Assembly: GCA_017630995.1 (NCBI GenBank)
Contig: JAGBUD010000071.1
Span: forward strand, 1 to 13,036
Length of the DNA: 13,036 nucleotides
Direction: 5' to 3'
From: Clostridia bacterium
Lineage (GTDB): Bacteria > Bacillota_A > Clostridia > Oscillospirales > CAG-272
This document shows, one piece after another, positions 1-7,075 of this stretch (the stretch's first letter is position 1; the number at the start of each line of letters is the position of its first letter). The position numbers and the translations under genes were made by a program. A model generated the notes under the pieces. The model worked only from the letters and a program-made list of their open reading frames with translations. It was not told where the DNA came from and made no database searches.

Positions 1-1
1 G

Positions 2-496
2 CTTGACCTCTATCCCGAAATGACCGAGGCGGAGGTTCTTGTTCTCACCGTTTCCGAAAGAATTAATCTTCTTCGTGAGTATGCGCAAAACAATCCCATA
101 ACCCCCGATCTTAACGATGAATATAAAGAAGAGGTCGAAGATGTTAAGGATTCTTATTCCGAGCTTTTTGGAATCGACCAAAGACTTGATATCTTAAAGG
201 CGGCGCTTGAAAGCGTTTCCCTCACCGAAGAGGAAATGGAGATTATAAAGGAAGAATACGAAGTATTGAAGGCAAGACGTAATGAGCTTCGTGAAAAGTA
301 TCTCGAAGAAATCAAAAAGGTAAGAGAGGAATACCTTGAGCGCACCGCCCAAAGACGCGAGGCTGCGAGAAAAGCAGCAGAGGAAAGACGCGAAAAAAAT
401 GCAGAGCTTTTCAATAAGTATTTTGAAAACGTCAAATCTCAAAGGAAAAAGAGCCTTGAGCTTATCAGAGCAATTCGCCAAATTTTCTTGCCTTAA
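2..496 (+). CDS. C-terminal part of a charged coiled-coil protein, function unknown (5' end outside window)
   Basis: The frame is open from base 2, with six codons before the first ATG at 20, so the gene probably begins upstream of the window; 164 residues are visible. I do not recognise a family. The visible part is very rich in Glu, Lys and Arg. From about residue 70 to 150 it has long helical stretches with runs such as EEIKKVREEYLE and EAARKAAEERREKN, typical of a coiled coil or a long charged helix. There is no membrane segment and no cysteine. The end is a basic, slightly hydrophobic tail (RAIRQIFLP). No terminator hairpin is obvious after the stop; the next gene starts 74 nt later behind its own possible promoter. 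A structural or secretion-linked helical protein is possible, but nothing in the sequence decides this. Confidence 0.7.
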   Translation, partial: LDLYPEMTEAEVLVLTVSERINLLREYAQNNPITPDLNDEYKEEVEDVKDSYSELFGIDQRLDILKAALESVSLTEEEMEIIKEEYEVLKARRNELREKYLEEIKKVREEYLERTAQRREAARKAAEERREKNAELFNKYFENVKSQRKKSLELIRAIRQIFLP

Positions 497-497
497 A

Positions 498-526
498 TTG
501 ACACGGGTGGCTGCATTTCCTAAATT
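498..526 (+). promoter_or_regulatory. possible promoter for the lipoprotein gene
   Basis: A perfect -35 hexamer TTGACA (498-503) starts two bases after the previous stop codon. It lies 17 nt from TAAATT (521-526), which matches four of six -10 positions. A second -10-like box, TATACT (545-550), sits closer to the gene but has no good -35 at the right distance. A 6-bp inverted repeat, AACCTT/AAGGTT (528-533 and 540-545, loop TAAAAT), abuts that second box and could be a small operator. Confidence 0.35.
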
Positions 527-570
527 AAACCTTTAAAATAAGGTTATACTATCATTTAGAGAGTGATTTT

Positions 571-903
571 ATGAAACGAATTATTGGTTGCTTTTTGATT
601 TTGATAATCGCGCTTGCGTGTTTATCGTGCGAGGGGGAGAGCGAAGTGCAAACCTTTAAGATGAAAGCGAAAATTGATAAAATAGGCGAGAAAATAGAGG
701 TCACCGTCACGGAGGCTGAATATGCCGAGGGAGTATATTGGCTTGTTATCGGTGACTTGACCGAATTTCAAGATTCGGACGGTGCGAGCGCACATATATC
801 GGATTTTTCCGAGGGCGATTTTGTTGAAATAACCTATAACGGTCAGGTTATGATGAGCTATCCGCCCCAGATTGCCGCATTGAAAATCAAAAAGCTAAAA
901 TGA
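571..903 (+). CDS. small secreted lipoprotein with DUF3221/YobA-like C-terminus
   Basis: This 110-residue protein starts with a lipoprotein signal peptide: MKR, then a hydrophobic stretch, then cysteines at 17 (ALAC) and 20 (CLSC), either of which could be the lipidated residue. The mature part is about 90 residues, acidic and mostly beta-strand in character. Its C-terminal segment, EGDFVEITYNGQVMMSYPPQ (81-100), resembles the GDxVxxxYdGxxxxSYPxQI signature that I associate with the DUF3221 (YobA) group of small OB-like lipoproteins; the family call is from memory of the motif. It would be anchored on the outside of the cytoplasmic membrane. Function is unknown. The ribosome binding site is weak (AGAG, 8 nt before ATG). 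The gene seems to stand alone, with a terminator directly after it. Confidence 0.75.
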   Translation: MKRIIGCFLILIIALACLSCEGESEVQTFKMKAKIDKIGEKIEVTVTEAEYAEGVYWLVIGDLTEFQDSDGASAHISDFSEGDFVEITYNGQVMMSYPPQIAALKIKKLK

Positions 904-906
904 AAT

Positions 907-940
907 AAAAACAACGGGTCAGGATTGACCCGTTGTTTTT
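907..940 (+). terminator. intrinsic terminator after the lipoprotein gene
   Basis: A perfect 11-bp stem (ACAACGGGTCA, 911-921, with TGACCCGTTGT, 926-936) closes a 4-nt loop and is followed by a T-run. The A-run on the left side lengthens the stem to about 15 bp. It begins 3 nt after the stop codon. Confidence 0.92.
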
Positions 941-1012
941 GTTTTTTGGAAAATAAAATATAGGCAATAGTGAGCCAAGATTTAAAATATTTAGGAAAAG
1001 TGTGAATAAGTA

Positions 1013-1041
1013 TTGACTGAACAGAGCATTTGTGGTAAAAT
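1013..1041 (+). promoter_or_regulatory. vegetative promoter for the isomerase-kinase/antiporter operon
   Basis: TTGACT (1013-1018), a 17-nt spacer and TAAAAT (1036-1041) form a near-consensus promoter. TG at 1033-1034 makes it an extended -10 type. Transcription should start near 1048, so the in-frame GTG at 1032 lies upstream of the transcript and cannot be the start codon. Confidence 0.85.
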
Positions 1042-1066
1042 CTAATAAAATATTTATTTTTAGTAT

Positions 1067-1070
1067 GAGG
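1067..1070 (+). promoter_or_regulatory. ribosome binding site deciding the start at 1077
   Basis: GAGG lies 6 nt before ATG 1077 and downstream of the predicted transcript start. The other in-frame starts at 1032 (GTG) and 1065 (ATG) lack such a site. Confidence 0.7.
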
Positions 1071-1076
1071 AACGGT

Positions 1077-2906
1077 ATGAAGATAGAAAAGCTTTACCCC
1101 TCCTTTAAGGACTATATTTGGGGCGGTACAAAGCTCAAAGAGAAATATTCAAAGAATACAGACGTATCCCCGCTTGCGGAAAGCTGGGAGCTTTCCTTTC
1201 ATAAGGACGGTCCGACGTATCTTTCATGCGGAAGCGAATTGCGGGATACCGTTTCGGCAGAGGAGCTTGGCGAAAATCTTTCCGATTTTGCCGATTTTCC
1301 CACTTTAATAAAGTTCATAGATGCAAAGGCAGATCTTTCCGTTCAGGTTCACCCCTCCGATGAATATGCGCAGAAATATGAAAATTCTTACGGAAAAACG
1401 GAGATGTGGTATATCGTCGAAGCCGATGCGGGCGCGGGAATATACCTCGGATTCAATAAGGACGTAACAGACGCAGAGTACCGCAAGGCGATAGAAGAAA
1501 ACCGCCTTTCCGATATTTTGAATTTCTATAGTGTAAAGGCGGGAGAGTGTTATTTTATTCCGTCGGGCACTATTCACGCAATAGCAAAGGGCTGCTTGAT
1601 ATGCGAAATTCAGCAGAACAGTAATCTCACTTACCGAGTTTACGACTGGGGAAGAACTGATAAGTTCGGAAATCCGCGCGAGCTTCATATCGAAAAGGCG
1701 CTTGCGGTAACAAATCTTTCGCGTTACGTCAAAAATCCCGTGACATCGGATATTCTTGGCTTAAGCAAGTATTTTACGGTCAGAAAGATGCACGCCTCGG
1801 CAACTCTTTTTGCAGATAAGAAAAGCTTTCAAGCAATAACCGTTGTTGCCGGCAGGGGTATGATAGACGGAATAAACGCACGTCTTGGCGATAGCTTTTT
1901 TGTTCCGGCAGGTTATGGAAAGTATGAGGTTTTGGGAGATATGGAATTCCTTTTAACCGAGGTCAGACGGTATTTTGTCGGAATTGACCTTGGCGGCACG
2001 TTTATAAAGGGCGGAATCGTTGACGATCTCGGCAGAATAATCGTAAGTGACAAGGTGCCAACCGAAAGCGAAAAGGGGCAGGGCGGAGTCATTGCCAATA
2101 TTGCATCTCTCGTTAAGTCGCTTATAAAGAAAGCTGATATGCAGGCTTCCGATTTCGTCGGTATCGGTGTTGGCGTTCCGGGTATGATAGACAGTGAGCG
2201 CGGCGAGGTTATATATTCGAACAATCTTGGGTGGGAGCATTTTTACATCTCGCAAGAGCTTGAATCTCTCACGGGATTGCCCGTAAAAATAGCAAACGAT
2301 GCAAACGTTGCGGCTCTCGGTGAAACGCTTTTTGGCTGCGGTAAGCAGTATAAAAACACGGTTATGATAACGCTCGGCACAGGTGTCGGAAGCGGAATAA
2401 TAATAAACGGCAAGCTCTTTGAGGGAAATCGCTCTGCGGGCGCGGAGCTTGGTCACTCGGTTATCGTCTTTGGCGGAGAGCCTTGCACATGCGGAAGACG
2501 CGGCTGCCTTGAGGCCTATGCTTCGGCAACTGCGCTTATAAGAGAAACCAAGCGCAAAATGCAAGCAAATCCCGAAAGTAAGATGTGGCAGGTTGGCTCT
2601 CTTGACGCGGTTAACGGAAAAACCGCATTCGACTATATGAGCGTCGATAAATCCGCCGATGAGGTGGTAAAGGGATATATAGAAATGCTCGGCGCGGGAA
2701 TTGCAAACATAGCAAACGAGCTTCGCCCCGAAGCAATTATCCTCGGCGGCGGTGTTTGCGCGCAGGGAGATAATCTTATAAATCCGCTTAAAGAAATTCT
2801 CAAGAGAGAAATATTTGCAGGAGATAAGGGCCCCGAGGTGGACCTTCTTATAGCAACCCTTGAAAACAGTGCGGGCATTCTCGGTGCGGCAGCATTGTGG
2901 CTCTAA
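1077..2906 (+). CDS. fused type I mannose-6-phosphate isomerase and ROK-family sugar kinase
   Basis: A single uninterrupted 609-residue frame holds two complete enzymes. Residues 1-296 are a short-form type I mannose-6-phosphate isomerase (Man6P to Fru6P). It starts with the family-typical KLYPSFKDYIWGG, has zinc ligands Q90, H92 (QVHPSD), E109 (KTEMWY) and H167 (GTIHAI), and carries the substrate-site stretch NLTYRVYDWGR. Residues ~298-609 are a ROK kinase: phosphate loop DLGGT at 304, catalytic Asp D408 (NDAN), and zinc site H460 with CTCGRRGC (C470, C472, C477). Each half has normal family length and all key residues, and the junction (LTEVRRYFVGID) has almost no linker. The likely role is to phosphorylate a hexose (mannose, fructose or glucose; not readable from sequence) and interconvert Man6P/Fru6P in the cytoplasm. 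In Bacillus the ROK fructokinase and isomerase genes gmuE and gmuF are neighbours, which fits a fusion. It shares a transcript with the antiporter 41 nt downstream. Confidence 0.93.
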   Translation: MKIEKLYPSFKDYIWGGTKLKEKYSKNTDVSPLAESWELSFHKDGPTYLSCGSELRDTVSAEELGENLSDFADFPTLIKFIDAKADLSVQVHPSDEYAQKYENSYGKTEMWYIVEADAGAGIYLGFNKDVTDAEYRKAIEENRLSDILNFYSVKAGECYFIPSGTIHAIAKGCLICEIQQNSNLTYRVYDWGRTDKFGNPRELHIEKALAVTNLSRYVKNPVTSDILGLSKYFTVRKMHASATLFADKKSFQAITVVAGRGMIDGINARLGDSFFVPAGYGKYEVLGDMEFLLTEVRRYFVGIDLGGTFIKGGIVDDLGRIIVSDKVPTESEKGQGGVIANIASLVKSLIKKADMQASDFVGIGVGVPGMIDSERGEVIYSNNLGWEHFYISQELESLTGLPVKIANDANVAALGETLFGCGKQYKNTVMITLGTGVGSGIIINGKLFEGNRSAGAELGHSVIVFGGEPCTCGRRGCLEAYASATALIRETKRKMQANPESKMWQVGSLDAVNGKTAFDYMSVDKSADEVVKGYIEMLGAGIANIANELRPEAIILGGGVCAQGDNLINPLKEILKREIFAGDKGPEVDLLIATLENSAGILGAAALWL

Positions 2907-2947
2907 TTTGCGTTCAATTTAAATATATAAAATTTTAGGAGTACATT

Positions 2948-4621
2948 ATGAAGAAAACAAGATCGATAATTCTCCTTGCCGTTATCGCGGTAATCTTGTT
3001 CTTGCTTGTTTTTGCAGCTATAACAGATGCAGCAAGCGGAACTGTTGCTTGCCCCGATTGCAGCGGCGCGGCGGATTGTGAAACCTGTGGCGGCGAAGGA
3101 AACGTTCGCGGCACGCTTTGGGCGCTTTTGCCCGCATTTATAGCAATAGGACTTGCGCTTATAACAAAAGAGGTTTACAGCTCTTTGTTTGCAGGTCTTG
3201 TTTCCGGTGCAATTCTTTATGCAAGATTTGCGTTTGCGGGAACTATGGACGCCGCAATAAGCGGTGGACTTATCTCGGCAGTTTCGGACAGTGCCGGAAT
3301 ATTTATCTTCCTTGTTGAGCTTGGAATTATCGTTTCGCTTATAAACAAAGCGGGCGGCTCCGCAGCTTTCGGAAGATGGGCAGCAAAGAACATCAAATCA
3401 AGAGCGGGCATACAGATTGCAACCTTTATTCTCGGTGTTTTGATATTCGTAGACGACTACTTTAACTGCTTGACTGTTGGCTCGGTTATGCGCCCTGCAA
3501 CAGATAGCAAGAGAGTATCCCGCGCAAAGCTTTCATACTTAATAGACGCAACTGCGGCTCCCGTATGTATGATAGCTCCCGTATCGAGCTGGGCTGCAGC
3601 AGTTGCAAGCTATGCCGAGGAGGGACAGGGAATTGCACTCTTTATAAAGGCAATACCATATAACTTCTATTCGATTCTTACCCTTGTATTCGTAGTAACC
3701 CTCATTCTTATGAAGGTTGACTTCGGTCCCATGAAGCTTCATGAAATGAATGCACAGCTTAACGGCGACCTCTACACCTCCGGCGAGAAGAATGAATCAG
3801 TTGTTGAAAACGAGTGCGAGCGCGGCAGAGTTATAGACCTTATCATTCCCGTAGTAGCTCTTATCGCTTGCAGCGTTTGCGGTCTTCTTTACGTTGGCGG
3901 ATTCTTTGATGGCGCTAATATGATCGATGCTTTCGCAAACACAGACGCAACCGTTGGTCTTCCTTGGGGCGGACTTGCAGCACTTGTTATAATTATCGTT
4001 TATCTCATTTGCCGCCGTATAATCAGCTTTGCCGACTCTATGAAGAGCGTTCCTGAAGGATTTATCGCAATGGTTCCCGCAATTCTCATTCTTACCTTTG
4101 CAACCGCGCTCAAGAACATAACCGGTATGCTTGGTGCGAAGTATTTTGTTGGTGATCTTATGTCGGGGAAGGCAGCAGCTCTCGGCTCATTCCTTCCCGC
4201 AATTATATTCCTCGTTGCTTGCGTTCTTGCATTTGCAACCGGAACCTCGTGGGGCACCTTTGGTATCCTCATTCCTATCGTAACCGCAATATTCCCCGCA
4301 GATTCAACTCTTCTTATTATCAGCATGTCTGCGTGCCTTGCGGGTGCCGTTTGCGGCGACCATTGCTCACCCATCTCCGATACAACTATTATGTCCTCGG
4401 CGGGCGGTCAGTGCAATCACCTCAACCACGTATATACGCAGATGCCTTACGCTATGACCGTAGCGGGAATATCCTTCGTTATGTTTGTCATTTCGGGATT
4501 TGTTCAGAATATCTGGATTTGTCTTCCCCTCGGTATAATCTTGACTGTAGGAACCTTGCTTGTTATCAAGCTTATAACAAATAAGCTTGCAAAGGAAAAG
4601 AACACTGCGGCTCAAAAATAA
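2948..4621 (+). CDS. NhaC-family Na+/H+ antiporter with N-terminal four-cysteine motif
   Basis: This 557-residue multi-spanning membrane protein of the NhaC family probably exchanges Na+ (or couples an organic acid) for H+ across the cytoplasmic membrane. Family marks include PAFIAIGLALITKEVYSSLF after the first loop, DDYFN (169-173), WGTFGILIPI, and GDHCSPISDTTIMSS with D471/H472, the best conserved NhaC segment. The first helix (about 6-28) is followed by CPDCSGAADCETCGGEG, giving a CxxC-x5-CxxC set (C35, C38, C44, C47) like the zinc repeats of DnaJ, in a loop expected to be outside the cell if the N-terminus is inside. A good ribosome binding site (AGGAG, 2937-2941, 6 nt spacing) precedes ATG. 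There is no clear promoter in the 41-nt gap, so it is probably co-transcribed with the isomerase-kinase gene. The exact substrate is uncertain. Confidence 0.9.
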   Translation: MKKTRSIILLAVIAVILFLLVFAAITDAASGTVACPDCSGAADCETCGGEGNVRGTLWALLPAFIAIGLALITKEVYSSLFAGLVSGAILYARFAFAGTMDAAISGGLISAVSDSAGIFIFLVELGIIVSLINKAGGSAAFGRWAAKNIKSRAGIQIATFILGVLIFVDDYFNCLTVGSVMRPATDSKRVSRAKLSYLIDATAAPVCMIAPVSSWAAAVASYAEEGQGIALFIKAIPYNFYSILTLVFVVTLILMKVDFGPMKLHEMNAQLNGDLYTSGEKNESVVENECERGRVIDLIIPVVALIACSVCGLLYVGGFFDGANMIDAFANTDATVGLPWGGLAALVIIIVYLICRRIISFADSMKSVPEGFIAMVPAILILTFATALKNITGMLGAKYFVGDLMSGKAAALGSFLPAIIFLVACVLAFATGTSWGTFGILIPIVTAIFPADSTLLIISMSACLAGAVCGDHCSPISDTTIMSSAGGQCNHLNHVYTQMPYAMTVAGISFVMFVISGFVQNIWICLPLGIILTVGTLLVIKLITNKLAKEKNTAAQK

Positions 4622-4636
4622 TTAAAAGGCTAATAG

Positions 4637-4671
4637 AAAAAGACGAAGAAGCTTGTCTTCTTCGTCTTTTT
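4637..4671. terminator. two-way intrinsic terminator between converging operons
   Basis: A perfect 15-bp stem (AAAAAGACGAAGAAG, 4637-4651, with its reverse complement at 4657-4671) closes the 5-nt loop CTTGT. It has a T-run on the + strand and an equally good one on the - strand. It sits between the antiporter stop (4621) and the SGNH hydrolase stop (4684), so it can end both transcripts. Confidence 0.95.
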
Positions 4672-4683
4672 TGTTTTGTCAAA

Positions 4684-5325
4684 TTAAGAAATTGCATTCA
4701 AAATCTGTTCGGTTATCTGATTCATTCCGCGCACGGTTGGGTGTCCGCAATCCTTTTCGATATCCGAAAGGGCAATCGAGGTGATTCCGTAATGCTTTGC
4801 CGCTTCTGCCATCGAGCTTGAAATTTCTTCCTTCAGCTCGGTGTTTATTATGAGATATATATTCGCGCTTGGCAGAGCTTGCTTGACCTTGGAAAGAAAA
4901 TAGCACACTGCGGGCAAAACGTAATATAGGTCCTCATTTGTGATATTCTCATACTTGTTTTCGCCTACGGGAGCGTCTGACCAGCTATCGTTCGTTGCAC
5001 CGAAGATGAGGACCGTGTCAATTTTTTCTCTCTCAAAAAGCCCGTTTTCAATGTAATTATGAAGTCTTTTAATGAACGAAGACGTCTTCGATGTGTCAGC
5101 TCCGCCATACCCCGTGTAGCCTATCGTAGAGCCGGACCAGCTATCGTTAACTATGAGATTAGCATTTGTTTTTTCAAGGAGAGGGAACCACCACGTTTGA
5201 GAAATGTCGGTTATATTGGGGCCTAACTCTCTTTCAGTTGTGTAGTAAACCGCATATCCGTTTGGAACTGCGTCCTTAAAGGTGGAATAGCTGTCACCGA
5301 ATATGATTGTGTTTCCGAAATTCAT
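4684..5325 (-). CDS. cytoplasmic SGNH/GDSL hydrolase (esterase or deacetylase type)
   Basis: This 213-residue protein has the SGNH hydrolase blocks in order: GDSYS with catalytic S12, NDSWSGST (60-67, block II region), FGATNDSW (108-115, block III, N112), and DCGHP with D192 and H195 (block V, Asp-x-x-His). The family hydrolyses esters, often acetyl groups on sugars; the substrate here is unknown. There is no signal peptide, so it should act in the cytoplasm. The start at 5325 is chosen because AAAGGAG lies 8 nt upstream and the GDS block begins nine residues later, as usual. The reading frame stays open upstream for another 51 codons, but that part is beta-propeller debris (see pseudogene). 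The piece NDSWS occurs twice in the protein. It is the last gene of the exporter-dsdA operon and ends just before the two-way terminator. Confidence 0.88.
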   Translation of the reverse strand: MNFGNTIIFGDSYSTFKDAVPNGYAVYYTTERELGPNITDISQTWWFPLLEKTNANLIVNDSWSGSTIGYTGYGGADTSKTSSFIKRLHNYIENGLFEREKIDTVLIFGATNDSWSDAPVGENKYENITNEDLYYVLPAVCYFLSKVKQALPSANIYLIINTELKEEISSSMAEAAKHYGITSIALSDIEKDCGHPTVRGMNQITEQILNAIS

Positions 5326-5715
5326 AGCACCTGCTCCTTTAGTTAAGTTTGTATTCATATAAATGTAGTCAAGATTATCGCGCGCACCTATAGCAAGGCG
5401 AGAGCCGTCATTTGAAAAGGCAACGCAGCAAGGCTCGCAGCTTACTGATGCAAGTCCGTCATCACCGCAACCGTTCATATAGTAGGTAAAGCCTTCAACG
5501 TTAAGTCCGTTTTCTTAGTCAACAATGTTTCTCGTGTCAAGGTCGAATCTGTATGCGTGACCTCTGTAGTAGGTTATGAAGAAAAGGCAGTTGTGATCGG
5601 GAATGTATTTTGCTTCGTAAATGGATTCTCTCGGAACGGGAATTCCGAGGTCCTCAACCTCGTTTGTATCCGGGTCGTATATGAGAACGTTGGAGCCCAT
5701 AAAGCCCTACCACAT
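5326..5715 (-). pseudogene. beta-propeller gene remnant with in-frame TAG and TAA
   Basis: Between dsdA and the SGNH gene, one - strand frame reads as about two propeller blades. One piece (5700-5518) contains YDPDTNEVEDLG, RESIYEAKYIPDH and RGHAYRFDLDT. Another (5478-5326) contains CCVAFSNDGSRLAIGARD. These are kelch/SMP-30/NHL-type blade patterns seen in carbohydrate-active and sensing propellers. The frame is broken by TAG (5709-5707) and TAA (5517-5515). A propeller needs several more blades, so most of the gene is gone. The first possible ATG (5715) is 18 nt after the dsdA stop and lacks a ribosome binding site. The frame is otherwise intact, which suggests recent decay, and it runs without a stop into the SGNH hydrolase. 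Translation of the 61-residue piece from ATG 5700 is possible but would give an unstable fragment. Confidence 0.7.
5334..5340 (-). promoter_or_regulatory. ribosome binding site deciding the SGNH hydrolase start
   Basis: AAAGGAG (read on the - strand) is 8 nt before ATG 5325. It lies inside the propeller remnant, which shows the hydrolase is translated on its own rather than as a propeller fusion. Confidence 0.85.
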
Positions 5716-5733
5716 ATTTTATTAAAGCGAGTA

Positions 5734-7062
5734 TTACCAATCTATCTCGTTTAGAGAAACAATACCGTCCTCATAATATTTCTTGCGCTCCTCGGGCGGA
5801 ACCATTCCGCCGCCGGTTGCCCAGGCTACGTGAGTGCCTTTTTTGTATTTTCCGTTCTTATTAAGAACACAAGGTCCGAAAACTCCCGCAAGCGCGCTCG
5901 GCTCAAGGAAGATACCCTCCGTGTCAAAAAGCATAGCGAGAAGTGCGCTCATTCTTTTGTCTGTAATGGTGTAGCAGCCACTCATAAACGGCATCATTGT
6001 TTTTCCAACAAAGCCCGAAGCTCTGCCTACGGCAAGTCCGTCTGCAATCGTGTGATTTCCTATTCCAAAGTCACCAACGGATATGGCGTTATGCATTTCG
6101 GTCATCATGCCGAGCGTCATGCAGCAGGATTCGGTGGGCTCTGCAAAGAAGCAGTTTACGTTATCTCCGAACATGAGCTTCAAGCCGAAAGCAACTCCGC
6201 CCGGCCCGCCGCCAACTCCGCAAGGAAGATAAACGAAAAGGGGATTATTCTTGTCAACCGTGATATTCATATACTCAAGCTGCTTTTTGAGTCTTAATGC
6301 CGCAACAGCATATCCAAAGAAAAGCGTCTTTGAGTTTTCGTCATCAACGAAGTGGCAATAGGGATTTTTCTCGGCAACCTTGCGTCCTTCTGCAACAGCC
6401 AAGCTATAGTCGCCCGCGTACTCTATAACGATGGCGCCGTTTTTGCGGAGCATATCCTTTTTCCATTGTCTTGCGTCGGCAGACATATGCACCTCGGCGC
6501 GAAAACCGAGCTTTGCACCGACAAGACCTATGGAAAGTCCTAGATTTCCCGTAGAGCCGACGGCTATCGTGTATTTGGAGAAAAGCTCACGGAATTTCTC
6601 GCTTGCAAAGACGGAGTAATCGTCGCCCTCCTTGAGATATCCCGCCTCAATAGCGATTTTCTCGGCAGTGCAGAGCACCTCGTAAATACCGCCGCGAGCC
6701 TTGATTGAGCCTGAAATGGGAAGATTGCTGTCAAGCTTTATGAGAAATCTGCCGTCAAAATCGAAGCCGCATTTTTTCATAAGCTCCGCTTTCATCTTTT
6801 CCGCTTGCGCGATGGGTGACTCTATAATTCCATCGGTCTTTTGCGTTTCGGGATATGCCACCTTAAAATAAGCGGCAAATCTTTCAAGTCGGGCAGAGGC
6901 ATCAAGAATGTCATCAAGTCCGATAGGGCAATTTTTTATTGCAAGCTCGAATTCTTCTTTTTTATCATTGCTCCAAAGAACCTCGCCGCCTCCGACAAGC
7001 TCCTCTATCAAGGGATATTCGCATATCCATCCTTCGAGCGTTTTATTGAGTATAGTCTTCAT
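5734..7062 (-). CDS. dsdA: D-serine ammonia-lyase (D-serine dehydratase)
   Basis: This PLP enzyme converts D-serine to pyruvate and ammonia in the cytoplasm. From ATG 7062 the protein is 442 residues, the same length as E. coli DsdA. PLP-binding K121 sits in LPISGSIKARGG, the DsdA-specific form of the fold-type II lysine motif. The cofactor phosphate loop is CGVGGGPGG (281-289), and GSTGNLGLSIG (169-179) is the substrate-loop region. The C-terminal THVAWATGGGMVP (410-422) also fits. The start is chosen for the good ribosome binding site GGTGAG, 6 nt upstream, and for the length match; a longer frame to 7122 would overlap the exporter gene by 47 nt. Only 13 nt separate it from the exporter stop, so translation is probably coupled. 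No dsdC regulator or D-serine permease is nearby, which points to detoxification or nutrition linked to the exporter rather than the E. coli-type locus. Confidence 0.96.
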   Translation of the reverse strand: MKTILNKTLEGWICEYPLIEELVGGGEVLWSNDKKEEFELAIKNCPIGLDDILDASARLERFAAYFKVAYPETQKTDGIIESPIAQAEKMKAELMKKCGFDFDGRFLIKLDSNLPISGSIKARGGIYEVLCTAEKIAIEAGYLKEGDDYSVFASEKFRELFSKYTIAVGSTGNLGLSIGLVGAKLGFRAEVHMSADARQWKKDMLRKNGAIVIEYAGDYSLAVAEGRKVAEKNPYCHFVDDENSKTLFFGYAVAALRLKKQLEYMNITVDKNNPLFVYLPCGVGGGPGGVAFGLKLMFGDNVNCFFAEPTESCCMTLGMMTEMHNAISVGDFGIGNHTIADGLAVGRASGFVGKTMMPFMSGCYTITDKRMSALLAMLFDTEGIFLEPSALAGVFGPCVLNKNGKYKKGTHVAWATGGGMVPPEERKKYYEDGIVSLNEIDW

Positions 7063-7075
7063 AAATTTCTCACCG

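Noticed and set aside
154..481. two - strand frames opposite the coiled-coil gene
   Set aside because: Phe/Ser/Leu-rich translations are what the reverse strand of a Glu/Lys/Arg-rich gene gives; no start signal.
1953..2564. 203-codon open frame on the - strand inside the kinase half of the fusion
   Set aside because: It lies fully opposite a clear ROK domain, has no ribosome binding site or family motif, and reads as a low-quality Cys/Arg/Ser-rich product.
2907..2947. separate promoter for the antiporter
   Set aside because: The gap is AT-rich, but no -35/-10 pair with correct spacing can be found; co-transcription is more likely.
4219..4584. 121-codon + strand frame within the antiporter gene
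   Set aside because: It is a frame-shifted shadow of the conserved NhaC segment, rich in Cys, Arg and Tyr, without a start signal.
5326..5478. SGNH hydrolase with a 51-residue N-terminal extension starting at 5478
   Set aside because: The extension is propeller-like, unlike the hydrolase family, and a strong ribosome binding site sits 8 nt before ATG 5325.
5515..5715. stop-codon recoding (readthrough of TAG and TAA) in the propeller stretch
   Set aside because: All other genes here end normally at TAA or TGA, no ribosome binding site precedes the stretch, and too few blades remain for a working propeller; decay is simpler.
5830..6297. 155-codon + strand open frame
   Set aside because: It is antisense to dsdA, whose motifs and exact family length are certain; composition (His/Ser/Arg-rich) is that of a shadow frame.
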